Shown one piece after another: positions 14,816-23,239 of a stretch of 26,146 bases of DNA; positions within the stretch are counted from its first letter, which is position 1; each line of letters starts with the position of its first letter. Location of the stretch: positions 1 to 26,146 of the forward strand of contig CAXQZM010000046.1 in assembly GCA_964228455.1 (NCBI GenBank), written 5' to 3'. The DNA comes from CAXQZM01 sp964228455 (GTDB taxonomy: Bacteria; Pseudomonadota; Alphaproteobacteria; UBA7985). The notes beneath the pieces are model-generated. The model was not told where the DNA came from, searched no databases, and worked only from the letters and a program-made list of their open reading frames with translations. The position numbers and the translations under genes are program-made.

Positions 14816-16290
14816 TGTCTGATTTGCTAAATTTATCGCTAACCGATGTCGTATCAAAGCTCAAAAACAAAGAAGTTAGTTCGGCAGAACTAACTGAGGC
14901 ATCCATACAGGCCATTGAGACCTCAGATAACGGCGCTTTCATAACCGAAACCCCAGAGCTCGCGATGCAGATGGCGAAGGCGGCAGATGTTCGCCTGGCG
15001 AAAGATGATATCGGGTTGATTGAAGGTGTGCCCATAGGGGTAAAAGATCTTTTCAATACCAAAGATGTAAGAACCACATGTGGTTCGAGTATCCTTGGGA
15101 ATTTCGTTCCACCATATGAATCTACAGTCACACAGAACCTTCGCGATCAGGGTGGGGTGTTTTTGGGAAAACTCAATATGGATGAGTTTGCTATGGGATC
15201 GGCGAACCTTAATCCAACCTTTGGACCTGTAAAGAACCCGTGGATAGGAAAAGACGGCAAGAGTCTTGTGCCGGGAGGCTCATCAGGAGGGTCGGCAGCA
15301 TCTGTTGCTTCTAATCAAGTCTTTGGTGCGACTGGGACTGATACGGGTGGGTCAATTCGCCAGCCTGCCGCGTTCTGCGGTATAACTGGACTAAAACCAA
15401 CTTACGGCCGGTGCTCGCGCTTTGGCATTATTGCGTTTGCCAGTTCATTGGATCAAGCCGGGCCCATGGCTCGTACAGTGGCCGATAACGCGTTACTTCT
15501 TCAGGCAATGGCTTCATACGATCCAAAAGACTCTACGTCTGTAGATGAACCAGTTCCTGATTACAGTTCACAACTAGGATATTCGATCAAAGGTAAAAAG
15601 ATTGGCATTCCTGCTGAGTATGTTGCTGATGGTATGTCTGAAGAAATTCATGCTCTCTGGCAGCAAGGTCGCGTGTGGCTTGAATCTGCGGGAGCTGAAA
15701 TTGTAGAGATCTCGCTTCCTCATACCAAGTACGCGCTGCCTTGTTACTACATCATCGCGCCGGCGGAAGCCTCTTCAAACCTTTCACGCTATGACGGAGT
15801 TAGATATGGCGTGCGTGTAGATCCTGCCGCAGATTCAGATGATAAATTACATGACATGTATCGGGCCTCTAGAGCCGCTGGTTTTGGAGATGAGGTGCAG
15901 CGCCGAATTATGATTGGTGCTTACGTTTTATCAGCCGGATTTTATGATGCATACTACAATCAGGCTCGAAAAGTGCGGACCTTAATTGCTCGGGACTTCG
16001 AGAATGTTTTTGCCGCTGGGGTTGACGCCATTCTCACTCCCACCACACCCAGTGCAGCTTTTGCAATAGGTGAACAGCCAAGTGATCCAGTGCAGATGTA
16101 CCTCAATGATGTTTTCACCGTCCCTACATCTATGGCAGGACTGCCTGGGATTTCCATTCCTTCTGGACTCTCTGCGGATGGAAAGCCTCTTGGTTTACAA
16201 TTAATTGGTAAGCCTTTTCAGGAAGGTAATCTTATGAATATTGCTCAAAAAGTTGAGGAAGCGGCAGCGTTTCCATATTTAGGAGTTTAA
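14815..16290 (+). CDS. gatA: Asp/Glu-tRNA amidotransferase subunit A
   Basis: GatA is the glutaminase subunit of GatCAB, releasing ammonia from glutamine and channelling it to GatB. It is an amidase-signature enzyme. The Ser-cisSer-Lys triad is visible as Lys77 (GVPIGVKDLF), Ser156 (PGGSSGGSAAS) and Ser180 (GTDTGGSIRQPA). The 491 residues match the family. The C-terminal segment GLPGISIPSGLSADGKPLGLQ is also typical. It is tightly linked to gatC upstream and lies five bases before gatB. Confidence 0.97.
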   Translation: MSDLLNLSLTDVVSKLKNKEVSSAELTEASIQAIETSDNGAFITETPELAMQMAKAADVRLAKDDIGLIEGVPIGVKDLFNTKDVRTTCGSSILGNFVPPYESTVTQNLRDQGGVFLGKLNMDEFAMGSANLNPTFGPVKNPWIGKDGKSLVPGGSSGGSAASVASNQVFGATGTDTGGSIRQPAAFCGITGLKPTYGRCSRFGIIAFASSLDQAGPMARTVADNALLLQAMASYDPKDSTSVDEPVPDYSSQLGYSIKGKKIGIPAEYVADGMSEEIHALWQQGRVWLESAGAEIVEISLPHTKYALPCYYIIAPAEASSNLSRYDGVRYGVRVDPAADSDDKLHDMYRASRAAGFGDEVQRRIMIGAYVLSAGFYDAYYNQARKVRTLIARDFENVFAAGVDAILTPTTPSAAFAIGEQPSDPVQMYLNDVFTVPTSMAGLPGISIPSGLSADGKPLGLQLIGKPFQEGNLMNIAQKVEEAAAFPYLGV

Positions 16291-16295
16291 TTACC

Positions 16296-17753
16296 ATGCC
16301 GACTACAATTCTTGGTGCTGATGGAGTAGAGTGGGAGATAATTATTGGGATGGAAGTTCATGCCCAGGTGATTTCAAATTCAAAATTATTCTCCGGTGCC
16401 TCAACGGCTTTTGGCTCCGCTCCCAACCATAATGTATCATTAATTGATGCTGCAATGCCAGGCATGTTGCCTGTCCTAAACGAAGAATGCGTGAGGCAAG
16501 CCGTTCGAACTGGGCTTGGCCTGAAAGCTCAGATCAATAAATACAGCATTTTCGATCGAAAGAACTACTTCTATGCTGATCTACCGCAAGGCTATCAGAT
16601 TAGCCAACTTTATCACCCAATTGTTGGCGAGGGATCGTTAACAATTGAGTTAGCAGATGGCAGTACAAAAGAAATAGGAATTGAGCGTCTCCACCTTGAG
16701 CAAGATGCTGGTAAGTCAATACATGACCAAGATCCGGATCGGTCTTTTATTGATCTAAATCGTACTGGAGTAGCGCTAATGGAAATTGTGTCAAAGCCAG
16801 ATATACGAGGCCCTGAAGAAGCTGCTGCATATATGTCTAAGCTTCGTACTATTCTTCGCTACCTTGGAACATGCGATGGTAACATGCAAGAAGGTTCCAT
16901 GCGTGCTGATGTTAACGTGTCTGTGCGCAAGGTAGGGGAGATAGATTACCGAACCAGAACTGAGACGAAAAACATGAACTCATTAAAGTTCATTCAACAG
17001 GCTATTTTAGCTGAGGCACAGCGACAAATTACAATTTATGAGGATGGAGGCACTGTTGATCAAGAAACGCGGTTGTTCAATCCAGATACTGGTCTAGGAC
17101 GTTCGATGAGATCTAAAGAAGAAGCCCATGACTATCGCTATTTTCCGGATCCAGACTTGCTACCCCTTCAACTGTCAGATGAGTTCGTATCTGATTTAGA
17201 AGCAAATTTGCCAGAATTGCCAGATGCTAAACAGGCGCGCTTTCAGCGCGATCTATCGCTTTCTTTGTATGATGCAGGTCAATTGGTCATGGAGCGGGAA
17301 AAAGCGAATTTCTTTGAACAGGTGGTCGCGCAAGGAGTACCCGCTAAGCCAGCTGCTAACTGGGTCTTGGGTGATTATTCTGCCGGGCTTAAAGAGCGGG
17401 AATCTGAATGGGGTGCCGGCTCGGTGGACGCTATTAGCCTCTCTGGTCTTGTTAGGCTTGTGCTAGATGACACAATATCAAATCGAGCTGCCAAGGACGT
17501 GCTTGCTGAGATGTGGGAAACTGGCAAAGAAGCAGAGTTGATTGTTGATGAAAAAGGTCTCCGACAGGTGTCTGATACTGGCGCTTTAGAAAAAATTATT
17601 GACAGTTTAGTTTCTTCAAATCCGGACCAGGTGGAAAAAGCGAAAGAGAATCCAAAACTTATAGGTTGGTTTGTTGGTCAAGTAATGAAGGAGTCTGGCG
17701 GAAAGGCCAACCCCGGATTGGTAAACAAGCTTCTTTCAGCTAGGCTGAGCTAA
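16296..17753 (+). CDS. gatB: Asp/Glu-tRNA amidotransferase subunit B
   Basis: GatB binds the misacylated tRNA, phosphorylates the acyl carboxylate with ATP and amidates it with ammonia from GatA. Motifs include IGMEVHAQVISNSKLFSG, RKNYFYADLPQGYQISQ, HLEQDAGKSIHD, DLNRTGVALMEIVSKPD and CDGNMQEGSMRADVNVSVR. The C-terminal helical YqeY-like tail ends near NPGLVNKLLSARLS. AGGAG lies ten bases before the ATG. At 485 residues it is of normal length. The stop codon overlaps the stop of the convergent acyl-CoA dehydrogenase gene by four bases, and no terminator is visible between them. Confidence 0.97.
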   Translation: MPTTILGADGVEWEIIIGMEVHAQVISNSKLFSGASTAFGSAPNHNVSLIDAAMPGMLPVLNEECVRQAVRTGLGLKAQINKYSIFDRKNYFYADLPQGYQISQLYHPIVGEGSLTIELADGSTKEIGIERLHLEQDAGKSIHDQDPDRSFIDLNRTGVALMEIVSKPDIRGPEEAAAYMSKLRTILRYLGTCDGNMQEGSMRADVNVSVRKVGEIDYRTRTETKNMNSLKFIQQAILAEAQRQITIYEDGGTVDQETRLFNPDTGLGRSMRSKEEAHDYRYFPDPDLLPLQLSDEFVSDLEANLPELPDAKQARFQRDLSLSLYDAGQLVMEREKANFFEQVVAQGVPAKPAANWVLGDYSAGLKERESEWGAGSVDAISLSGLVRLVLDDTISNRAAKDVLAEMWETGKEAELIVDEKGLRQVSDTGALEKIIDSLVSSNPDQVEKAKENPKLIGWFVGQVMKESGGKANPGLVNKLLSARLS

Positions 17754-19450
17754 ATTAAATCTTGTGGGTGCCTGGCCAATACAGACGCACCATTGTAGAG
17801 TGCAGCTAGGCCCAATCGGTATCTAGGAAGTATTTGGGTCATATAGAACTGAGAGAGGTGCTTCTGCTCTTCTGCTATAACTCTATTTGCGCTTTCGGTT
17901 GTTACTATGCGCCTCTTTAACATTCCCCACGCACCCAAAACATAGGAAATCATCTGAAGGAATGCTGAAGCGCGAGCTGCCATTAGATCCTCATTGATAT
18001 CTTCATTAATGAGCTGATTTAGCGTTGCTTCAATATCGGTAACGGCTTCATCAAATGGAATAGTGATGTCTGTAAGCTCGAGTTTTTCCGCTGAAATTAG
18101 AGTTTCACGCATGTCTTGTATCAACTCTTTCATGCTTTGACCTTTGTCACGCATTGTCTTTCGCCCTATCAGGTCAAGCGCCTGGATACCGTTGGTGCCC
18201 TCGTAAATAGTGAATACTCTGCAGTCTCTTGCCAGCTGAGCTGCGCCAGCTTCCTCAATAACCCCCATGCCTCCATGGATCTGTATACCAAGATTTGTAA
18301 CCTCAATTGCAGCGTCGGTCATAAAGGCCTTCGCAATAGGTGTTAAAATATCAATCCTACGCTTATATTTGGCTGATTCTGGACCGCCTAATCGTGATAA
18401 GTCCCCAGCAACGTGGGCGCTGTATCCGAGATCGCGGCTGGCGCATGTCAGAGCCTTCATGATAAGCAGGTTCCGACGAACGTCCATATGCTGGATGATT
18501 TCTTTGCCGCCTTGAACCCTGCCTTTCGCAAATTCTCGAGCAGCTTGTAGCGCCCGCTCGCTTACACCAGCGCCCTGGAAGCCAACTCCAATACGAGCAT
18601 TGTTCATCATGGTAAACATGGCAGCCATACCGCCAAATTCTGGCCCAATTAGCCAGCCTTGTGAGCCTTCATGTATGAGAGTGCAAGTTGGGGAGCCATG
18701 TATGCCGAGTTTCTCCTCTAATCCTGCTGTTATAATATTATTTCGTGTTCCATCTGGAAGTACGGACGGTACAAGAAACAAACTAAGTCCCTTTGTACCT
18801 GGCGTCCCTTCTGGGGTTCTTGCAAGGACTAAGTGAATGATATTTGCCGACACATCAGAGTCACCCCAGGAGATGTAAATCTTTGTACCCCATATAGACC
18901 AACTACCATCGTTATTAGGGTTAGCTATAGATTTAAGAGCTCCGACGTCTGAGCCTGCACTTGCCTCAGTCAGCTGCATAGTCCCCATGTATTTTCCAGA
19001 AAGCAGATATGGGACGTAATCTTCTATTTGCTTAGATGTTCCATGAGTTAGGATAGCTTCGGCACATCCCTGTGTCATGCACATCGATAGGGCAAAAGAA
19101 ACGTTGGATGAATCAGCTAACTCAAGCATAAGACTGGCTACAGACCACGGGAGATCTAACCCGCCTACTTCCTCATTAAATGGCATGGCTAGCCAGCCAT
19201 TTTGAGATACCTGCCGATGTGCATGGTGCATGTCTTTGCCCACTCTCACTCGGCCATTAGATAAAGTCGGTGGGAACTTATCACTTTTGCTTAGGTCCGG
19301 AGCTAGTTCATCCTCTGCTAACTTTGACGCTTCACTTAGTAGCGCCTTAACAGTGTCTTCATCGAACTCATCATTAAGTAAAGCTCTCCCGCCAGCAACC
19401 TCGAGTAGGGAGAGAAGCATTTCATTTTGCGGGGCAGTATAGGGTAACAT
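17750..19450 (-). CDS. Acyl-CoA dehydrogenase, DmdC-like
   Basis: This is a FAD-dependent acyl-CoA dehydrogenase of the long subfamily (566 residues) with an extra C-terminal helical domain. The flavin-binding region reads MQLTEASAGSDVGALK and continues with IWGTKIYISWGD. The catalytic-base region is RVFTIYEGTNGIQALDLIGRK, with the glutamate in YEG. Overall sequence pattern and length resemble DmdC, the 3-methylmercaptopropionyl-CoA dehydrogenase of the DMSP demethylation pathway. That group also contains enzymes for other acyl-CoAs, so the substrate is not proven. No dmdA, dmdB or dmdD is in the window. A perfect 10-bp inverted repeat ends two bases before the start codon, and no ribosome binding site is visible there. 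The gene follows cobQ in the same direction. Confidence 0.9.
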   Translation of the reverse strand: MLPYTAPQNEMLLSLLEVAGGRALLNDEFDEDTVKALLSEASKLAEDELAPDLSKSDKFPPTLSNGRVRVGKDMHHAHRQVSQNGWLAMPFNEEVGGLDLPWSVASLMLELADSSNVSFALSMCMTQGCAEAILTHGTSKQIEDYVPYLLSGKYMGTMQLTEASAGSDVGALKSIANPNNDGSWSIWGTKIYISWGDSDVSANIIHLVLARTPEGTPGTKGLSLFLVPSVLPDGTRNNIITAGLEEKLGIHGSPTCTLIHEGSQGWLIGPEFGGMAAMFTMMNNARIGVGFQGAGVSERALQAAREFAKGRVQGGKEIIQHMDVRRNLLIMKALTCASRDLGYSAHVAGDLSRLGGPESAKYKRRIDILTPIAKAFMTDAAIEVTNLGIQIHGGMGVIEEAGAAQLARDCRVFTIYEGTNGIQALDLIGRKTMRDKGQSMKELIQDMRETLISAEKLELTDITIPFDEAVTDIEATLNQLINEDINEDLMAARASAFLQMISYVLGAWGMLKRRIVTTESANRVIAEEQKHLSQFYMTQILPRYRLGLAALYNGASVLARHPQDLI

Positions 19451-19451
19451 G

Positions 19452-19477
19452 AATGGTAAAATAACGGTTTTACCATT
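19452..19477. promoter_or_regulatory. Perfect inverted repeat at the start of the acyl-CoA dehydrogenase gene
   Basis: AATGGTAAAA (19452-19461) and TTTTACCATT (19468-19477) form a perfect 10-bp inverted repeat with a six-base spacer. It fills half of the 53-base gap between cobQ and the acyl-CoA dehydrogenase gene and ends two bases before the latter's ATG. No T-tract follows on the minus strand, so a terminator for cobQ is unlikely. It has the form of an operator for a dimeric repressor, or of an RNA hairpin occluding the start. Its function is inferred. Confidence 0.5.
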
Positions 19478-19503
19478 GCGGTCAAGCGGCTCAGGGTCCG
19501 GGG

Positions 19504-20955
19504 TTATTTGGCCGCAGTGAGCATGGTCTCTATATCCAAATTATTTGAAAAATGCGTCCCAAGATCATCTAATATTCGGTCGACTTCTTCTTCGTAAGCC
19601 AGATTGCTTGGTTCTGCTTTTAATGATTTGAGCCAGGCTTGCCGAAACTTATCTTCATTAAATAAGCCATGTACATAGGTCCCTTGTATTAAGCCGAAAG
19701 GGTCGCTGGCGCCATCTTTTATGCCATTGATATCTAGAACTGGGCGTTCAGTATCTGGACCCTTGGTTTGGCCGATATGCATTTCATATCCGCTTATTGT
19801 GCAACCCGTCGGCATGTGTTTACCGTGCACACGAGACAGTCTTTTGCTATCTGTTAGAGTTGTTTCAACATTTAAGAGTCCAAGACCTGTTACGGTTCCG
19901 GGCATGCCTTCAATGCCTTTTGGATCATGGAGCTTTTTTCCAAGCATTTGATACCCGCCACATACACCCAGGACTCGGCCACCTCTTCTTACGTGCGCTT
20001 TTAGGTCGAGATCCCAGCGTTGATGCTTCACAAAATTTAAGTCCGCAATGGTTGCTTTTGATCCTGCGAGAATAGCGATGTCAGTATTCCCTGGTATTGC
20101 TTCGCCCTCATTTAGAAACCGTACGGTAAGTCCGGGTTCTTGTCTCAGCGGATCAAAATCATCGAAATTAGAAATTCTTGGAGTTCGGAGAATTACAACG
20201 TTTGTAGACCCTGCCTCCGATGAAGTTTCCTCTAAAGCGAGAGCGTCCTCAGCTGGTAGTTTTGATGCTTCAAAGAAGTAAGGTGCGATTCCAAATGTGC
20301 GGAGGCCTGTATAGGTATTTATAGTGCTTAAGCCGCCTTCGAAGAGACTCGTATCTCCACGGAATTTGTTAATTATGAAGCCTGCTAGAAGATCTCGCTC
20401 ATTGTCGGATATCAAAGCGTGTGTGCCAACTATGGATGCAATAACTCCGCCGCGGTCAATGTCACCAATCAATGCAACAGGAGTATTGGTCTCACAAGCA
20501 AAACCCCAATTTGCGATATCTCCAGATCGCAGGTTAACTTCAGAGGCACTGCCCGCGCCCTCAACAAGGACAATGTCGGCCTCTTTTTTCAATATGTTAA
20601 ACGAGTGCAGTACATCGGGCATCAACCTACCTTTTATATTTTGATATTGAGCAGCGTTTGCATTTCCTCTCATTTTGCCGTGCACAACGATTTGCGCTCC
20701 AATTTCAGATTGTGGCTTAAGCAGAACAGGATTCATATGCACGCTAGGATCAGCCCGGCACGCACGTGCTTGCAGCGCTTGTGCTCGTCCAATTTCTCCA
20801 CCGTCTATTGTGACTGCAGCATTGTTAGACATATTCTGAGGTTTAAAGGGTCGAACGCTCAAGCCGTTGTTGGTTAGGTGGCGGCAAAGTCCAGCTACCA
20901 ATAATGATTTTCCAACATCAGAGCCAGTGCCCATGAACATTAGTGCTTTTGACAT
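19504..20955 (-). CDS. cobQ: Cobyric acid synthase (CobQ/CbiP)
   Basis: CobQ amidates the b, d, e and g carboxyl groups of adenosylcobyrinic acid a,c-diamide with glutamine-derived ammonia, giving adenosylcobyric acid. The N-terminal dethiobiotin-synthase-like ATPase half begins MFMGTGSDVGKS and continues with KPQNMSNNAAVT and VLVEGAGSASEVNL. The C-terminal class I glutaminase half has the nucleophile Cys332 in VLGVCGGYQMLG and His429 in GTYVHGLF. The 483-residue length is typical. AGGA lies seven bases before the start. It stands about 100 bases downstream of cobO in the same direction, probably in one transcript. Confidence 0.96.
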   Translation of the reverse strand: MSKALMFMGTGSDVGKSLLVAGLCRHLTNNGLSVRPFKPQNMSNNAAVTIDGGEIGRAQALQARACRADPSVHMNPVLLKPQSEIGAQIVVHGKMRGNANAAQYQNIKGRLMPDVLHSFNILKKEADIVLVEGAGSASEVNLRSGDIANWGFACETNTPVALIGDIDRGGVIASIVGTHALISDNERDLLAGFIINKFRGDTSLFEGGLSTINTYTGLRTFGIAPYFFEASKLPAEDALALEETSSEAGSTNVVILRTPRISNFDDFDPLRQEPGLTVRFLNEGEAIPGNTDIAILAGSKATIADLNFVKHQRWDLDLKAHVRRGGRVLGVCGGYQMLGKKLHDPKGIEGMPGTVTGLGLLNVETTLTDSKRLSRVHGKHMPTGCTISGYEMHIGQTKGPDTERPVLDINGIKDGASDPFGLIQGTYVHGLFNEDKFRQAWLKSLKAEPSNLAYEEEVDRILDDLGTHFSNNLDIETMLTAAK

Positions 20956-21056
20956 TTTACAGTCCTACTGCCTTGCGCGTGTCAGGTACATTGACAAGCA
21001 CGTTGCTCAGAACACCATAAGTAAGATTTGCAGGCGGAAGCACCATTATAAGATTT

Positions 21057-21701
21057 CTAAAATTCGATTCCTCTTTGTGCTTTGACGTTTTGCTCTCTGA
21101 AAGGGTGCTTTATCTGACCCATTTCGGTTACCAAGTCAGCTGCCTCTATGAGTTCATCTTTGGCGTTTCTTCCTGTGATTATGATGTGCAAGTTTGATGG
21201 TTTATTTTTTAACGTGCGCAGAATTCGCGAGATTGGTAAATTGTTGTAGCGAAGAGGGATGTTAAGCTCATCTAGGAGAATCATATCAAATTTCGGGTTT
21301 TCGCCCCGGCACAATTCAATCCATTGTTCAGCACGGTCCCATGCTGCCTCTGCAGCTTTTATATCCCTAGCTTTATCTTGAGTGTCCCAACTAAAGCCTT
21401 CGCCCATAGCCTGTATTTCTACCTGATTTTCAAATTTGTCTAATGCAAAGCGCTCGCCCGTCTCCCATTTGCCTTTTACAAACTGAATAATGCCGACACG
21501 CATATCATTTCCAAGAGCACGAAAAACCAAGCCAAAGGCGGCAGTAGACTTTCCTTTTCCTTTGCCCGTGTGGACTATGAGCAGGCCTTTCTCGAGAGTT
21601 TTTTGTGCGAGCATTTTATCTCTCGCGGCCTTGCGTTTTCGTGATTTTGCATCTGCGCGATCTAACTCAGCCTGGCTAAATGAATCTAATTTGCTGTTCA
21701 T
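21057..21701 (-). CDS. cobO: Cob(I)alamin/corrinoid adenosyltransferase (CobO/BtuR)
   Basis: CobO transfers the 5'-deoxyadenosyl group of ATP to the cobalt of corrinoids such as cob(I)yrinic acid a,c-diamide, forming the upper ligand. The P-loop is HTGKGKGKSTAAFGL near residues 44-58. The family also shows IIQFVKGKW, FDMILLDELN with the Walker B-like acidic pair, and the C-terminal HPFREQNVKAQRGIEF. The N-terminal 30 residues are charged and rich in lysine, as usual. The 214 residues fit the family. It leads the cobO-cobQ group and is divergent from the exported-protein gene at 21795, with a 93-base shared upstream region. No cobalamin riboswitch is recognisable there. Confidence 0.95.
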   Translation of the reverse strand: MNSKLDSFSQAELDRADAKSRKRKAARDKMLAQKTLEKGLLIVHTGKGKGKSTAAFGLVFRALGNDMRVGIIQFVKGKWETGERFALDKFENQVEIQAMGEGFSWDTQDKARDIKAAEAAWDRAEQWIELCRGENPKFDMILLDELNIPLRYNNLPISRILRTLKNKPSNLHIIITGRNAKDELIEAADLVTEMGQIKHPFREQNVKAQRGIEF

Positions 21702-21794
21702 AATAGACTTTTCCCTGGCGACGTTTCATTTCCGTCCTATTTTGATCATAAATGCTGGTAATGAACAGCAAAATTACGACTTAGGATATAGTTT

Positions 21795-23216
21795 ATGACC
21801 CGTCTTCTTGCCTCATCGCTCTTAATCTGCCTTTTCTCGGCCCCGGCTTTGGCACAAAACAACAGTCGTGTATTCTTGGTAGGGGGAGAGCCTCTCAACG
21901 CTGATATGAGCTTCGTAGAAATGACATGGTTGCCACCGGAGGCTGCTGTTGCGCCAGGTCTTAGTGGTATTCTTGAGCAAGATCGGCGGGTGCCTTTAGC
22001 TATGGAGAAGTGTGGGAAAGAGCATGGAATTGAGCTGCTTGTAGCGGAGTCCGACAATACATTTGGTGGCTTTTCTTTAAGCCTTGGGTTTGACAGTTCA
22101 TTTAATGACAACTTTCCAGTTTTATTAAATTGCATCCTCCTTGCCATCGAAGCTATTGAAGCAGACGATGATATTTTTCTAAAAAATCAGCAGGATTTCT
22201 ACGATCAAGTAAGTTTTTTGGACTACGTTTTGTCCCTCATGACTGAGTTCGCATATGGACTTGCTCGGGAGGAGTTTGCAGATCCGGTCCCGCGACCATC
22301 AGAATTATTCAGCCTGACTCTTCAAGATTATCGTGGCGCATGGCCCTCGCTATTTGCTGTTTCAGACTTGTATGTCACCGCAATTTCGCCAACTGGCGTT
22401 GCTGACTTGTTGGTGGCAATAGACGAAAGGATCGGGAAAGATTTTGGCAGCCCTGACCAAGCAGTTCTTCCTGAGCAACCACCATACACTGCGGCCCCGT
22501 TAGAGGGCCTGGGCTTGCTCCTTCCGGCAATGAACCGAAGCCTGTTTCAAGTTAATCGTGTTTTCGCGCCATCTTTGGTAGGAAGCTTAGCCGAAGGTAG
22601 GGTTTTTGATTTTGTAATTAACAAGCGGCTGAATGCGTTTCGAGTAGATCAAGGACTGGAGCCCTCGAATGATATCTTTATACCTTTGGAAGAAGGTCAA
22701 GAGGAAGCTGCCACTCGTGTAGAGGGACTTTCTGGTTTGCGACCAAGTTTCTTCGCAGATAAAAAACACATCGCAGCTTTTACCTTCTTTTCGATTTATG
22801 AAGGGCCTCAACCATTTGCACCAACAATAGATTTGCAGATTGATGCAATAGAGGCTGCTATGACCTTACCTTTTACAGAAGCTGAATATGCATCTGCATT
22901 GAACGATCTCGCCAAAGATTACTGCGCTATAGAGCCAACAGAGGGTATGGCTGAAACGCAAGCGATGTGGCTTCGAGAAGATTTGTTCCATGGCCGCGCA
23001 AAGGATTTCATCGCTAGAAATGTTATGGGTTGTGACACACTCACTCTCGAACGAGTTAATGAAGTCCGCGACCAAGCATTGAGAAATTCTGCAACTCTTG
23101 TTTATGGAATTGGAGCCATCCAACGCGACGCCGAAACTCTTGAGCGCCCCTTCTGTCTAGTAGATAATATTGGTCAGTTGGAGTTCGAATGCAGTAAATC
23201 TGACTATCAACTTTAG
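21795..23216 (+). CDS. Exported protein of unknown function, possibly M16-peptidase-like fold without the zinc motif
   Basis: I do not recognise this 473-residue protein by name. It starts with a clear signal peptide (MTRLLASSLLICLFSAPALA, cleavage expected after Ala20), so it should be periplasmic or further out. The mature part has six cysteines, enough for three disulfides. The segment LTLQDYRGAWPSLFAVSDLYVTAISPTGVADLLVAIDERIG (in parts: LTLQDYRGAW, then LYVTAISPTG) recalls the end of an M16 metallopeptidase domain. The later stretch with FTEAEYASALNDL and LERVNEVRDQAL recalls that family's C-terminal half. No HxxEH zinc motif is present, so if related it is non-catalytic. AGGA lies eight bases before the ATG. 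It lies 23 bases before engB, where alphaproteobacteria often carry yidC. Confidence 0.75.
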   Translation: MTRLLASSLLICLFSAPALAQNNSRVFLVGGEPLNADMSFVEMTWLPPEAAVAPGLSGILEQDRRVPLAMEKCGKEHGIELLVAESDNTFGGFSLSLGFDSSFNDNFPVLLNCILLAIEAIEADDDIFLKNQQDFYDQVSFLDYVLSLMTEFAYGLAREEFADPVPRPSELFSLTLQDYRGAWPSLFAVSDLYVTAISPTGVADLLVAIDERIGKDFGSPDQAVLPEQPPYTAAPLEGLGLLLPAMNRSLFQVNRVFAPSLVGSLAEGRVFDFVINKRLNAFRVDQGLEPSNDIFIPLEEGQEEAATRVEGLSGLRPSFFADKKHIAAFTFFSIYEGPQPFAPTIDLQIDAIEAAMTLPFTEAEYASALNDLAKDYCAIEPTEGMAETQAMWLREDLFHGRAKDFIARNVMGCDTLTLERVNEVRDQALRNSATLVYGIGAIQRDAETLERPFCLVDNIGQLEFECSKSDYQL

Positions 23217-23239
23217 AATGCGTAGATTAAGGGTTGCCC

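Noticed and set aside
20419..20877. Plus-strand open frame of 152 codons over cobQ
   Set aside because: It is the complement of a well-conserved part of cobQ and its product has no recognisable domain.
21702..21794. Cobalamin riboswitch upstream of cobO
   Set aside because: The gap is only 93 bases and no B12-box-like core or long structured leader is visible; riboswitches of this class are about 200 bases.
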